From assembly GCA_029378245.1 (NCBI GenBank), contig JARKIF010000055.1, positions 62,001 through 126,000 on the forward strand: 64,000 nucleotides of DNA. Direction: 5' to 3'. The translations under genes and the position numbers were made by a program. Under the pieces are notes generated by a model, which was not told the origin of the DNA, made no database searches, and saw only the letters and a list, made by a program, of their open reading frames with translations. Each line of letters begins with the position of its first letter. Positions within the stretch are counted from its first letter, which is position 1. This DNA is from Roridomyces roridus (lineage: Eukaryota; Basidiomycota; Agaricomycetes; Agaricales; Mycenaceae). Below, piece after piece: positions 21,363 through 32,764 of the stretch.

Positions 21363-23209
21363 TCACTCAACCACCCCGCTTCCGGCGGGTCCAAAATCCC
21401 AAACTCTGATCGAGGCATCCAACGGTACAGGCGTCGGACGCGCGACGCTGCGGCGAATGACAGCAGCCTTCCCGCTCTGGCCCTGGTCATCTTCTTCATC
21501 CTCGCCGTCTTCAGAACTCGACTCCTCATCCTCATCGGTGTGAAAATGCCTGGACCCCGATACGGATAATAGTGTCGGTTTCGTGGGGTGGAAGGACACA
21601 GAACCGAGGGCGTCTGCTCGCCGCGTCAGTGATGTACTAGAAGAAAACAAGACCGCGAACCTGAATGTGCGGTGTACGTCAGCCGCGGAGTATTTTCCTC
21701 TGCCGCCAGATCAAACACGGAGACACGTCCTTCCTGAGTTGGTCATGAATATCACGCAGGTCGCAAGATTGAAGAAAGACCTGATCCCCCAGAGCCAAAA
21801 ACCTCCCAGCAAGATCGACGTCAAACCGTCGTTTTTGATTCGTTTCTCTATCGTTCGCTGAAGGAGGCGTGTAGATTTTGAGCGGGGCGGTGGTATCACG
21901 CAAATCCCAACTGAAAATTTCGCTTCGCCTACGAAAGGCCGCGTATAGAATGTGTGGTTGTGCCGGGTTGAAGTGAAGCTGCGTGACACCAGCCGCGGGA
22001 CCTCCGCTGACGAAAGATACCGGGACCGCGCCGCCAGTCTCACTGAATACGGCAATGTTGCCGCCTTCTGTCGGGGAGAGGCTTCCGGCGGAATACAAGT
22101 CGGATTCGTACGAAGGGGAGAAGGCTAAGGCGGATATTATACCTAGGATGTCCTCAGTCAAACCCTACAGACGGTCGGAAATGGGATGACCTTTGAGCCC
22201 ATCTCGATTTTTCTTGGACGGTGTGGTGTGCAATCGAGTGCCCTCGCCGGGTTGTGCGACATCAAAGACTTCGATTGCGTCTTCAAAGCCGCAGTACAGC
22301 CTGAAATCCATATTTCTCGAACTTAAAATCCACCGCTGAAGAGGATGCGTACCTCGTGGCAGAAAGATTGAAAGCGAGACTATGTGGCGCGATTTGACGT
22401 TCGCGGTGGTCGACGATTCGGTACGATGCGCGCAGCTATATCGTTGTTAGCTTCAGATGAATGCGAAAGACGAGAACTAACCCTTCCATCCGAGGCATCG
22501 AGCAGCTTGACGGGTGTCTCCCGTACGGATGCGACAAAGCAGAACGTCGCTGGGCTCGTGACACTTGCGGTTGGGTACCAGGCGTAATCGAGGATCGGTG
22601 CTGGTTGCGCAAAGGTGTGCGGATTGAAGGTTGTTTCATCTTGCAAGGGGATGAAGAACTTTGCTGAGGACGCACGCCACAATTCTTACCTTCCCCCAAG
22701 CTGCACGATATAACACCCTGAAATGGGTCGTTCAAAGTACTCACGGGTTTAAAAGACGAAACTCTCTGTGCTCGCATTGAGCCAGAGCCGCTGAACCGTC
22801 CGGACACCTAATTCAACGCGGCAGAATTTAGGATAACTTCATCAGAGCAAAGGAGGGACGACAACCATTTTGCAGACCGCGCGAAATTGCCGGGGAGGGT
22901 CGGAGAAGGGACTTTCCATGATGCACTCTGAGAAGGTGGTCTCGATAGGTCGTATTCGGGGGGCACCCAGGTGTATGAGGCGACGTCCTCCATGGAGTGT
23001 GGGAGAAGATCAAGGTGTGGAAGGGAATCAAAACCAAACAAACGCGTCGCGTCACTATCAAGTGTGGCCCTGGACGGCGTCCTGGAGTTGTCATTGTGGA
23101 GCTGGATGTCACCGGCAGCGCCTGGCAATTCACTCTGGAGCCGCACCGGGTCCGCACATCGACGAAAATTGTTTTGTGTCCAGGTACACGTTCCCCAAAA
23201 TCCTGCCAT
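21363..23209 (-). CDS. WRAP53/TCAB1-like WD40 protein, copy B
   Basis: ATG 23,207-23,209 starts MAGFWGTCTWTQ. Later exons give MEDVASYTWVPPEYDLSR, ARSAKW/CPDGSAALAQCEHREF, PAPILDYAWYPTA, CFVASVRETPVKLLDASDG, SYRIVDHRERQIAPHS, LYCGFEDAIEVFDVAQPGEG, TQLHFNPAQPHILYAAFRRR, EIFSWDLRDTTAPL and ALGSVSFHPTKPTLLSVSG. An acidic insert and DASIRVWDFGPAGSGVVE precede the TGA at 21,363-21,365. WRAP53 proteins bind scaRNAs and, in animals, telomerase RNA; yeast Swt21 is linked to splicing. One join is doubtful. Between LLNP and the QDETTFNPHTF exon (22,690-22,750) a clean reading needs a 26-nt intron, and copy B is 5 nt shorter than copy A there. Either this copy carries a small deletion or the splicing is unusual. 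Confidence 0.65.
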
Positions 23210-23299
23210 AAACCCGTCGAATTCAGGGTCGATTCAAGTCCTTACCCGCTGGCGCGGGTCGGGTGCGGTTTCGTCGTTCGACTACTTACCCGCGTGTGA

Positions 23300-23645
23300 C
23301 CCAAGATATAAAAAACAGAAGCTCACACAAACTCCGTCTCCCAGTCCTTTTTGCAATGCCCCTCCACCGAATATTCGTGCCCAGGGTCTCTACTCGCCCA
23401 AAGACAAAACAAACGTAAGTGCTGCCATAATGGGCAGACCATCCCGCCGTTTCTCTGCCCCGCAGGCAGACATGTCAATGAAGTCTTGATCGGAGTTGGT
23501 CGGGATGCCATCGAATGGAAGGGCAAGATATAAAAACCCAGCGATGCCAAAAGATCCATTTCCCAGACCTTTCACAATGCCCCTCCACCGGATATTCGTG
23601 CCCAAGGGCCTCTACTCGCCCGAAGACAAAACAGCCCTGAGTGCT
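23300..23645. repeat. Tandem duplication of the tautomerase promoter and start of exon 1
   Basis: A block with TATA box, leader and ATGCCCCTCCACCG (TATA near 23,308, ATG at 23,356) is repeated about 221 bp downstream (TATA at 23,529, ATG at 23,577). The upstream copy keeps only the first codons, MPLHRIFVP, and then loses the frame. Confidence 0.8.
23529..23536 (+). promoter_or_regulatory. TATA box of tautomerase copy B
   Basis: TATAAAAA lies 48 nt before the ATG at 23,577. Confidence 0.55.
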
Positions 23646-24141
23646 GCCATAACGAGTCTGTACACTTCGCCTCCGGTCTCCCTCCCAGCCTTTTACGTCG
23701 TCGTCCTCTTCATCGAGATTGAACCTGGGAACATGATCGTCGGCGGAGACATGTCAAGGCGCATGGTACGCATTGCTGTAGAGCACGTCGCTCGAAATTT
23801 CCTGAGGTAGGTTTCTTACATAAATCTCGAGACGCTGCTGCCTGACGCTCGTGCCAAGTGACGCCCGCAAACGAGTGTTCATGAGTCGCTATGCGAATGC
23901 GTTGAAACCCTTTACCAATGACCGGGGCATCGACTGGGAGGTTCAAGTCGCGGATTACGATGTGCGTTTGGAATTTATTTCTTTCGCGGGATTCTGAATG
24001 GCCAAACCTCTAAAGCGATTACTTTGGAATCTCAATGGCATGCATCCGCCCGAGTCCCACACTGAAGAAGAACGGATATGGAAGAAGGAAAATCGGGCAG
24101 TGTCTGCTGAGGAAATGAAGAAGATGAAGGCTCGACTTTGA
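23577..24141 (+). CDS. Tautomerase_3 (cis-CaaD-like) protein, copy B
   Basis: Exon 1 encodes MPLHRIFVPKGLYSPEDK to VEHVARNFL, with the N-terminal Pro2. Exon 2 encodes SDARKRVFMSRYANALKPF and DRGIDWEVQVADYD. Exon 3 encodes LLWNLNGMHPPESHTEEERI and RAVSAEEMKKMKARL, ending at TGA 24,139-24,141. Both introns are short GT-AG and keep frame, so about 150 intact residues result. It is closer to copy A than to the copy at 47,913. It sits head to head with WRAP53 copy B, as copy A does with its partner. The family suggests tautomerase or dehalogenase chemistry with a catalytic N-terminal proline; the substrate is unknown. Confidence 0.83.
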
Positions 24142-24171
24142 GGCATTCATGAAATCTGGTCTTGAACGCAC

Positions 24172-24890
24172 GCGAGCAGCTCACTGTGGGAAGTAAAGGT
24201 ACTTGGTCTGAGTTCCGAGGCACTATTTATGAGATTTAGAAACTCACATGTAGGCCTTAGATTTTGAGTGCTTTTTGGGGCACTACATCCAAGTACCCTC
24301 CCGGGAACTCACAAATGAACCAGTTTGAGGAACTACAAGTAAGTGCCCGCTGGGCAAGGGGTATCAAAGATAAGGAATTGCCTATTATAGGAGGGGGGAG
24401 GGGGTCCCTCCAAGGGCTGAAAAAAAAGTTTTATACCAAATTTCTGTAGAACACCAGGAAGGTTCTGTTTGCTTAGCTAGACCACTGAACAGAGTCCCAG
24501 TGGACTTTCTCCAATTTTTCAGTACATGGTCCCGGTTAGATCACGTGTTCGGATAGTCACGTGCTATGATCACGAGGGGACCCTCGTCAATTCAGAATTT
24601 CCGCTCAAAACCCCGATCTTGGGCTCCAGAGCTAAGGGAATGCACTAGAAGCCATTTGGAAGCATGTACAGCAAGCAGGCGGGCTGAAATACCTCAAATA
24701 AGCTGATTTGATGCATCCCAAAAAGGAAATTTCCTTTTATAGAGGGGGGGAGGGTCAGCCGATTTGGCTGAAATAAAAAATTCGAGGTGATGTACTGAAC
24801 TCTTATCTTTGGTACCCCTTGCCGCTGGGCACTATTTTCCGGGGAACTACGGCTGAGTTCCTGGATGGTACTCAGTTGTATTACTGTCAA
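24172..24890. repeat. Dispersed repeat element with degenerate 20-25 bp units
   Basis: It starts with AGCAGCTCACTGTGGGAAGT, which matches the reverse complement of 31,357-31,388. Inside are many degenerate units of the type GGAACTCA..TGAGTGCTCC (or GTACTC), and a TTATAGGAGGGGGGAGGG plus GGCTGAAA block that occurs twice in direct order (near 24,385 and 24,735). A CAAGGGGTATCAAAGATAAG segment also recurs inverted near 24,802. No protein is encoded. Confidence 0.65.
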
Positions 24891-27800
24891 GTTTCGAGAA
24901 GACCAGAGTGGATTGGTCGGTAGTAGGTGAACTCGGCATGGGCGCCTCGGCATTTCGGCTGATTATGACGGAGTTGATGCGACATCGGGATGATACTCGG
25001 CAACGTTCGGCCGTATCCAGTAGATCAATCACATGGCGTGTACATTTAATGTCAGCCGATATGCCTTTTTTGTCCCAGACATCAAGTTTCGGTCCGCATC
25101 ACGGGGCAATGATGCCCAACCGGAATCATATTCCTGTTCGCTTGGCATCGGCTTCTTGCCCGCCTATCATCGGCTTCCCGTCCGCCGATCAATCATATGC
25201 TGTCCAGCCGACATTGTAATTCTGTCCAGCGTTTATGTAGCTCGACCCCTGCTGAGTGAATTGCTTAGACCTTGCAGAGGAATAGGACCCTTTTTCATTG
25301 AAATATCCACAAAAAATGAAATCCAGCTCAATGGACAATGTACTACGAACCACTGCACACAAAATTTCCGAGCTGATGCCGTGACAGGGCAATCATGGTG
25401 TTGGGGTTGATTCAGACTTGTGTCCCGCATTCGACGCCGATCAGCATGGTGAGTCTCTAAATTTGATACAACAGACTACGGTTTTCCCCAGGCTTGTAGG
25501 CTTGTCGAATTTTAGTACTACTTAGCCATGAACCTTTCATCACAGCGGCTGATGCCGCTGATTAGACAATTTCCTGCGGCGCGGATACTTAGATGTTTGA
25601 GAATATAGGGAAAGAGATTCAAACCATTTCCAGTGTGGTCTTGAGGAATTCGACGATTGCAATAATTTCCAGCATTTTAGGATCATCAGCTTTGGAGCTC
25701 GAGCCTCATAAACGTTGGACGAAACCACCATGTCGCGGACAAACCGGCAATGTCCAGGACAGGAAGGTGATATCAGCTGACATCAAACAAGACGTGCCTT
25801 CGCTTCGCTCCGGCAGCATTGTCTCAAGACTGTGTTTGCTCGAAACTTTTGGACCACCGGCGCCGCAGGGTTGGCGTCGAGTGGCGTATATTTCGGTCTA
25901 CGGTCATGTTTTTTTCATATTGATGGCTCATCTTCCAAGTTAGAACTCATACGATTGTTCTTATCCGTAGTCAGTATTAAAGAAGGAATGTTCAATATAG
26001 TACATCAACAACAGCCAAATAGCACTACGTGGGACATCCACCCTCCATTGCATATCTACATCTACGGAAAAAATCCCAGTGGTCCATCAGAAAGCCTGGA
26101 AAGAAAAGACATGTAGAATTACATCCCCTTTTGACCCACCGCTGGATCCAGCGCGCAGTTGCACTCTACGCGTCACCTTACATCAATACATCGAGCGTGA
26201 ACCCACAACCCGGGGGCGTCGAAGGACGCAGCTGAGAGCTGAATCGGATGGGAGGACACTGGGCGATAAGTCGCGTGATTTGAAGGGAGACGACAGACTG
26301 GTGAGTGCACCGAGGGTAAAGAGGTCGAGTACTACGCACCTCGAGTCAGAGTTCGCGGCCGAGCGCACAACGGGGCCGGATCCCCAGCCGGTTGAGTCTG
26401 GAATCAAAAGAGTGAGGAGAGTACCACGCACCGTCGCACCCTCATTTCCACGCCAGTATCCCGCCCCTCACCCAGAGTGTTGCAAAAATGCGAAGCTGAT
26501 CAGCGGTTGGAACTTGAAAGCGCGTAGAGAATCGGCCAGTGTTCCGAGACCACGTCCATTGGGACATAAAGATTCAAGGCAGCGACGTTCCTTCGTGGCT
26601 GGTTATTTGCAGACCGGGGTCAAATCTTCGACTTGAGCCAGGCCGGTTTAAATTTCGAGGGAACACGGAAGGTGCAACTCGGCGCGGGCAGAAAGTTGTG
26701 ATGCGATGATGGGTTCGCCAAGAAGCCGGTTCGAGGACAATTGAGACAATGCGCCAGGACCAGTAGGTAGGGATGAGGGTAGGAAAATGTGGGGCGCCGT
26801 CAGGGTAGGCCCAGAAGAAAATGAAAGACATCGGCGGTGTTGTGTCAAATGCATCTTCAGATTTGAGGATACGCCGGGAGGAAGGATTATCGAGGGAAGG
26901 AATGGGTGGACATCAATTCAGGGCTTGAGGTTTATATGAGACGGCTGTCGAACGCATACGTAGCCACGGCGACACCTGGGGCCCCGAGATGATCCATTGT
27001 GGTAAAGACTGCTGTGGAAAACATCCGAGCGCGAGAACCAAGCGAGAACGCGCGTTCTTGCCGAGTTGATTGTCGGTCAACAACGGGCAGTAGGCTGAGC
27101 AGAGGGAACCTACCTTGGGATAATTTTCTCCAGATCAATAGCGACGCGCGGCCAACGCACAGCGCTCGGCATGCATACATCGCGTCGAGCCGGTGATGTA
27201 CGCAAGATGTACGATTTGAAATGCTGTTGAACCGGGAGATCCGGGTGGCGCTCGTGGGAGAAATGTATGACAGAGCTGTAGAGAAGACATTGGGTCGACG
27301 GCTAGTCTCACCAGTCAGACGGCTAAGTTCACCCTAAAAGGGAACCGGCCTTAGAGACTAGTCGACGGGACGATAAGAGAGTGAAACAAAAGGAGATTGC
27401 ACAAATGGGGAAGTACAATCAGAGATGGAGCCATAATCTTAAAGAACGGATAATAGTTTCGCAATCACATGGCGCTTAGCGTAAGGCTGTGTCCCGACGA
27501 CGCTTGGCTTTGACTCTGTCGCTTGCGGAATATGGTCATCCTCACCCACCGACTTTCTATGCTTCCGCCTCTTTGTTTTCTTGATCCCTACCTTGGGCTG
27601 CACTATCTCAACTTGCGCGCGATCGAATGCACCTGAATCCGGAATCCGGAACTCGAAGATCGTACGCAACTGTCTGGAGCTGTCTCGTGTCGCGGATCCA
27701 AGCCTTCCAGCGCCTACTCTGCGGGGCCATGCCGGCTGCTGAGCTCGAACGGGGAGTGGGCCACTCACAGGCACACTTTACAAGCACGAAATGCGCCGAA

Positions 27801-30800
27801 ACACACACTCAAGCCCACATAACTGGCGGTGAGTGCTGTCTCAGTTCCATGTACAACACTGCTAGTGCTGGTACGATAAGCCCAGCTTCCGTCGGTCTTA
27901 CCCTTGCAATCCGCGGCCTACTTTTCTACTTTTCCAAGTTATCAGCCAATTATCAACCTCCTATCGGCGCCTCTTGGTTTCTTGGCATTCTGCTGGGGCT
28001 TCTATTCCGAATTTTCAACCTAATCATATGTCACTCGTGATTCACTCAGAGTCGTTCTGGTCGTGTATAGAGTGGGATCCGGTGGGTATGTGTACTCTTT
28101 TACTCAGCCCATCCGCCGTAGTGAATGTTTTCGGAATCTCCTAGCTCCCTTTGCAGCCTACAATCGACTGAAAATCATCCTACAACGCAGTCGAATTCAA
28201 ACATGCATCGACGATTCCGATACCGAGGAGCAATGAGCACACCTTCGGTAAACGCAGACGCAGCTCATCCCCATCTGGTTTCCATGCAAACCCTCGACAC
28301 CAGATGTCAGCCGCTTCATAATTGTCCTACCTGTATTTTGGAATTCGAAGCGCTGAGACCTCCGCTGTGCGTCCTTTATCATGTCCACAGCCTTCGAAAT
28401 CTTCGGTTTCTTTTCCACCTCTACCCGCCAAGGTACCATGCTACTACCGAACATCCCAATTTATTCAGAATATGTCTTGGTGCGTCTCGTCCCCTCTCTC
28501 GGAATCTCCTACGGAAGATTGGACTGGATCCTTGTCTGAATATATGAATGTGCAACCCGCGGACAAGACCGACCTCATAGACATTCATCCCTATACATTG
28601 CCACCACCTCGGAATATGTCCGATGAGTCGACGTCGAGTACCTCTGTCCGCGAGTCCCATCATCTGGCGATCATCTGACGGGGCCCGGGTGTCAGTATGT
28701 CGTGGACGAAGCGGTCTAGCCATGCGCAAGTGCAAGTGGAAGCAGAAGGCCAACACCAAGAACAACTTCAAGGCTTCCGCGCGCCTCCTTGCACACGTGA
28801 GCGTCTCCCTTCTCGAGCGCGCTCCAGCGCCACCACCCGTCGTCGCAACCTCGGTCCAGCCATCGGTGAGCAGCTCCTCCCCGGATATCTCCTGACACTA
28901 TTATGGCTTAGACAGCGAGATGCCAGCAGCCGACTAGACTCGGGCACCATCTCCTCTTCCTCCAATAGCCTGTTCCTGGCTTTCTATCCCACGGCGGCCA
29001 CGCGTCTCAAAATTCCCAACATATCAAGTCCAACGGCCAGGTATACTTCTCCTTCCATGGATCCGCTGGCCTCAAGTTCAACGACGAAGGAAAGAGATAG
29101 CGAGGCGGAAGCATCTGGGGACGAATTGCACGATGAGCGATTGGCCGCTGTGGTTGAAGAGGGGAAAGGGTGAGGATCAAGTGAGGATTAGCCCATCCAT
29201 TTGTTTCCTGGTTGGACGACTCCGATGCATAAGTACTTACACCAAGTAGTGTGGATTGTTTTCTTTCTTCGACTTGTCTTCGACACACCCAAGGATGATG
29301 TTCCGAAGGCAAGTAGTGCCGCCACTTCAGTTCGAAAGACTCTTTAGGACGCTTAGAGGTCAAAGACAGAAGAGGAAGCTGTTTCCATCATGCCATCAGC
29401 AGCCAAACATAGCGTAAACAACGCGCCCTTCTCCCATCAACGCCGACCACCCTCGTTATCCTGCCGCTACATCCGCCCCACATCCTCCAAAAGACACTCA
29501 AACCACTCAAGGCACACCTGGGACTGCCTGGCAACGCGTTCTGCTCGTATTCGATCTCACGCTGCTCGTCCCACGGCACATTTGGCTTCTCACCAACAGG
29601 GACGCGTAGGGCGTGAGGCAGGCACTCAGAGGGCCTCAAAATTCTCCTGCAGCATGGTGTGTGGTCTCCAAACACCCTCCTACCGTTTTTGACCGCTTAC
29701 TCCTTGCGATCTACATGCGTCAACCCGACCCCTCTGCCATTGACCGTTTTGGCGATCCTTCGCCCCACTACTTTCGACCTCGTAAGAGTCCACCCGATCT
29801 CTCAACATCATCCCTTCACTCCAATGCGCCGTTGCCTCTCGCTGGAGCCACATGCGATATCCATCTCACGCGTACCGTGCGTTCCTGTCATCGACATCCA
29901 TTTGCTCACTTCTAGCATTTTCTCCTCTCGATGTCAACTCGGGCCCGTCCAGACGTGGACTACGCTTTGGAGAGATCTCGTCGGGAGCGCTGATCAGTGG
30001 TGACGGATGACGTTCGGTAAAAAGGTGCGTACCCATACCCTCCTCTTCCATTGCTTCGAATGACGTGTTCTCATGTAGATCAACGAGTCTAGTTTCTTCA
30101 CACCCTCTAGACTTCCGTCTTCACGCACGCACGCTATTCAAGACTCACACTGCCGCCTCGCGTGCCAACTTCATCCTACCCTCAGTTAAATCATGAATGT
30201 ATGCGGCCTATTCACGCTTCAAACATGCCGCACGTCTTGCTGAACCATGTTCTAGCTCGTCTCTTCCTTTACTCTCCACCTTCTCATCAGACGCGTCCGC
30301 CTCCCTTCGTCATGCCCACCCATAGGACTAATTGCTCGCGCACGGAAGATGATATGTGTATTTCCTTCCCAGCCCGCATTCAGCTATGCTCTACAAGATC
30401 TGCTTGACGGCTCTCCCGTGTTATTTAAAGCTGAAAGGACGCATCCTTTTGCTCATTTGCGTACGTTCCTTCACCAGGATTGGTTTCTTTTCCCTGCTGA
30501 CCTTCATTCCCAGCACTGGAGGTTCCTGATCACCTACCCGGCAAAACCTTCCTCCTCCAAAACCGCGCTTCAAGGCCATACTATGTAGTTTAATGCCCTG
30601 ACTCCTTTCTGCCGCTCTCATACGATTCTCCGTCTTTCCAGTCCACGACTGGTGTGATTTGTTCGCTGGCGGACATCCTTGAAACACGACAGCCATTTTC
30701 CCCTTTCAGTAGGCCAATTCTTTTATTCGTACACCTCTCGTTCACCGGCGAGTTCTAGCCCTATCGAGTGCATAGCAGTTTGGCTATCCCCGACTTTGGT

Positions 30801-31087
30801 GCGGATCTCGACAACTCCACCGCTATTTGCTGCCGTCCCCGGCGACGGACACCCGCCGAGTTCTCCTCGATGAGCATATCCTGATTCCTCTTGCCCTCCC
30901 TCCACCTTTATCCTCGTTCTCGACTTCAGCCTGCGGCGGTTTTCACTTGATTTTCTCACATTTTTGGACACGGCACTCGAACGATGCTCGGTATGGGTCG
31001 GTATGACTCTCCTCTGAGCACCTCCGGATCCACCGGATGTCCGTTTTATCCTTACCTGTGTTTTGTTTGCATGAATATAATTGGTTC
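24891..31087. other. Gene-poor stretch, no supported gene
   Basis: About 6.2 kb in which I find no frame with a family motif and no convincing exon chain. Weak candidates are a lysine/arginine-rich minus-strand frame at 27,439-27,774 and short frames at 28,381-28,680 and 28,700-29,173. None was strong enough to call. The stretch is bounded by two copies of the degenerate repeat element. Confidence 0.55.
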
Positions 31088-31390
31088 GGAATTGAACTAT
31101 GCATATGAGTACTCGAGGACTAGCACTGAGCGCTCAAAGAACTGAGATGTAGTACCTAGGCACTCAGATGCAGTCCCTGGTACTCTCTGGTAGTTCCTCG
31201 GAGCACTCAGACTGAGTTCCCTGGAGTACTCAGGCTGAGTTCCTCGAGGCACTCATCTGCAGCTGGTTTTCTGCACAGGGGAAGTCAGAACAAGTGCCTC
31301 AAGGAACTCAATGCTATTACCCCGGGAACTCAATGTAAGTGTTTTCGAGGAACTACATCCAAGTTCTTCTACTTCCCATAGTGAGCTGCT
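31088..31390. repeat. Second copy of the dispersed repeat element, inverted
   Basis: It consists almost wholly of degenerate units containing GGAACTCA, GAGTTCC, GTACTC and GGCACTCA. It ends with a sequence whose reverse complement is AGCAGCTCACTATGGGAAGT, matching the start of the copy at 24,172. Confidence 0.65.
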
Positions 31391-31531
31391 AGACGGACGT
31401 GGAGGCTGCTGATATGTCGGTCAATTTTGGATTCCAAGAAATACACGAGTTACAGGGCACGGCTACAAGAAAGTGAACAGCTACAAGAAAACGAAAGCAA
31501 ATGCGACACCAAGCAATGATTTATACTCCTC

Positions 31532-31825
31532 TCACTCCCCAAGCTTCCTCGTCTGCCACAAATTCTGCCTCTCCATGTTGAAAAGCGCGCAGAAACGACT
31601 CTCGATGGCCTCGCGTTCTGCATCCGAAACGGTTGGGTACTCCGGCGGGGAAGGGGGCTGCCGGCGCTGGTGGATGGCTTCGGAGCACTCGATGTTGTAG
31701 CGCATCTCAATCTCGGCACGGCGGAGGCTCAAGTTGGCGAGGTAGATGATGCCGAGCGCCGCTTGCGCTTGATTGTACTGCGTCATGTAGGCGGCCTGCT
31801 GGCCGGCCCAAAAAGAATCCGACAT
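31532..31825 (-). CDS. Small hypothetical protein, 97 residues
   Basis: ATG 31,823-31,825 opens a single-exon frame, MSDSFWAGQQAAYMTQYNQA, then AALGIIYLANLSLRRAEIEM, RRQPPSPPEYPTVSDAERE and FCALFNMERQNLWQTRKLGE before the stop. It has no signal peptide or membrane segment; much of it looks helical and charged. A balanced amino-acid composition and absence of stops suggest a real soluble small protein. I do not recognise the family. Confidence 0.5.
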   Translation of the reverse strand: MSDSFWAGQQAAYMTQYNQAQAALGIIYLANLSLRRAEIEMRYNIECSEAIHQRRQPPSPPEYPTVSDAEREAIESRFCALFNMERQNLWQTRKLGE

Positions 31826-32764
31826 GTTGGTGATGGTTTTCTAGAGTTTCTCGCCGCGTCGTGGGTAGACACGGGGATTGTTCACCGAGTGGATGGTGCT
31901 TGCGTGCCGTCGAGTTGTCTGCTGCAGATTTTTCTTTCTTCCCTTCTGTTGGATTGCCGAAACTAACCTGAACTCACGACTCAGAGGTGATATCGTCCGT
32001 CGAGGACGACTGGGTGCTCGAGATGGTGGTGGTTGGTGCTATACAGTTACTCGGTCACGAGATTGATGCCTGAACTCAAGACTGATCAATCTTCGACGAG
32101 TGTATTCACGAGTTCTGAATGTAATGTGACTCCGAAGACCGAATAGATGAATTATATTGGAATTATACACCGCAAATACCAGAAACACTACAATACTTTC
32201 CGAAACACTAGATTGTCCGTCGAAAAGATGGTAAGTTAAAGTAGATGGAAACAAAAGGCATATGCTACACAGTAGGTAAGTACAATACATACAGGACGAA
32301 GGAAAACACTGGGGAGAGCAGGAAAAGACAGCGGCGGAGTAAAAGGATCCGAAGAGATAGCAGATGATGAATAGATGGTAGATGTATATGTACAAAGATG
32401 GGTGGAGGTGGGAAGCGAGATCTGGGACGGCAGTGAGCACGTACGAAGAATAACACAGACGGCAGCCACCTACCGAGACCCATACCCCGCTGCCGACAAT
32501 CATGGCAGTCATGCCACGAAGCGGGTGAAACAAGTCACCCGAGCAGTCAGTGGGCGAGTCGAGGAGTCGAGAAGCCCGAGCGGGCATGCCAGAGTACTAT
32601 CTATCATCAGTATGAGGATACCACACAGTGAAGAGACTCACCCGTTCTGGCATCACAGCTTCCCAGAGGCAGGAAGAGTAGGGACTACGGTAGCGAAATC
32701 TGACGAGGACATCAGAAGGACGGAAAAAAGAAAGAGAAAAGTAACGATACGCACGCATTGACCG
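31826..32764. other. Intergenic, no gene seen
   Basis: Upstream flank of the small protein and 3' flank of the DUF5745 gene. It is AT-richer than neighbouring coding DNA. No motif-bearing frame. Confidence 0.55.

Larger units (their letters stand above)
21205..24158. repeat. Right arm of the large inverted duplication
   Basis: Reverse-oriented copy of 8925-11,535. It is longer than the left arm, mostly because of an extra duplicated promoter plus first-exon piece at about 23,220-23,560. It ends just after the tautomerase stop codon. Confidence 0.9.

Noticed and set aside
26079..26636. 185-codon plus-strand frame
   Set aside because: Composition is Arg/Ser/Pro-rich without motif, and overlapping frames are equally open; likely chance.
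27439..27774. Minus-strand frame with a Lys/Arg-rich end (FEFRIPDSGAF, KKTKRRKHRKS)
   Set aside because: No family match, no convincing 5' exon, and the same bases also read as a similar peptide in another frame.
28381..29173. Chain of short plus-strand frames (MSTAFEIFGFFSTSTRQ and later), considered as a mating pheromone precursor or small gene
   Set aside because: No C-terminal CaaX box, and no intron set joins the frames.
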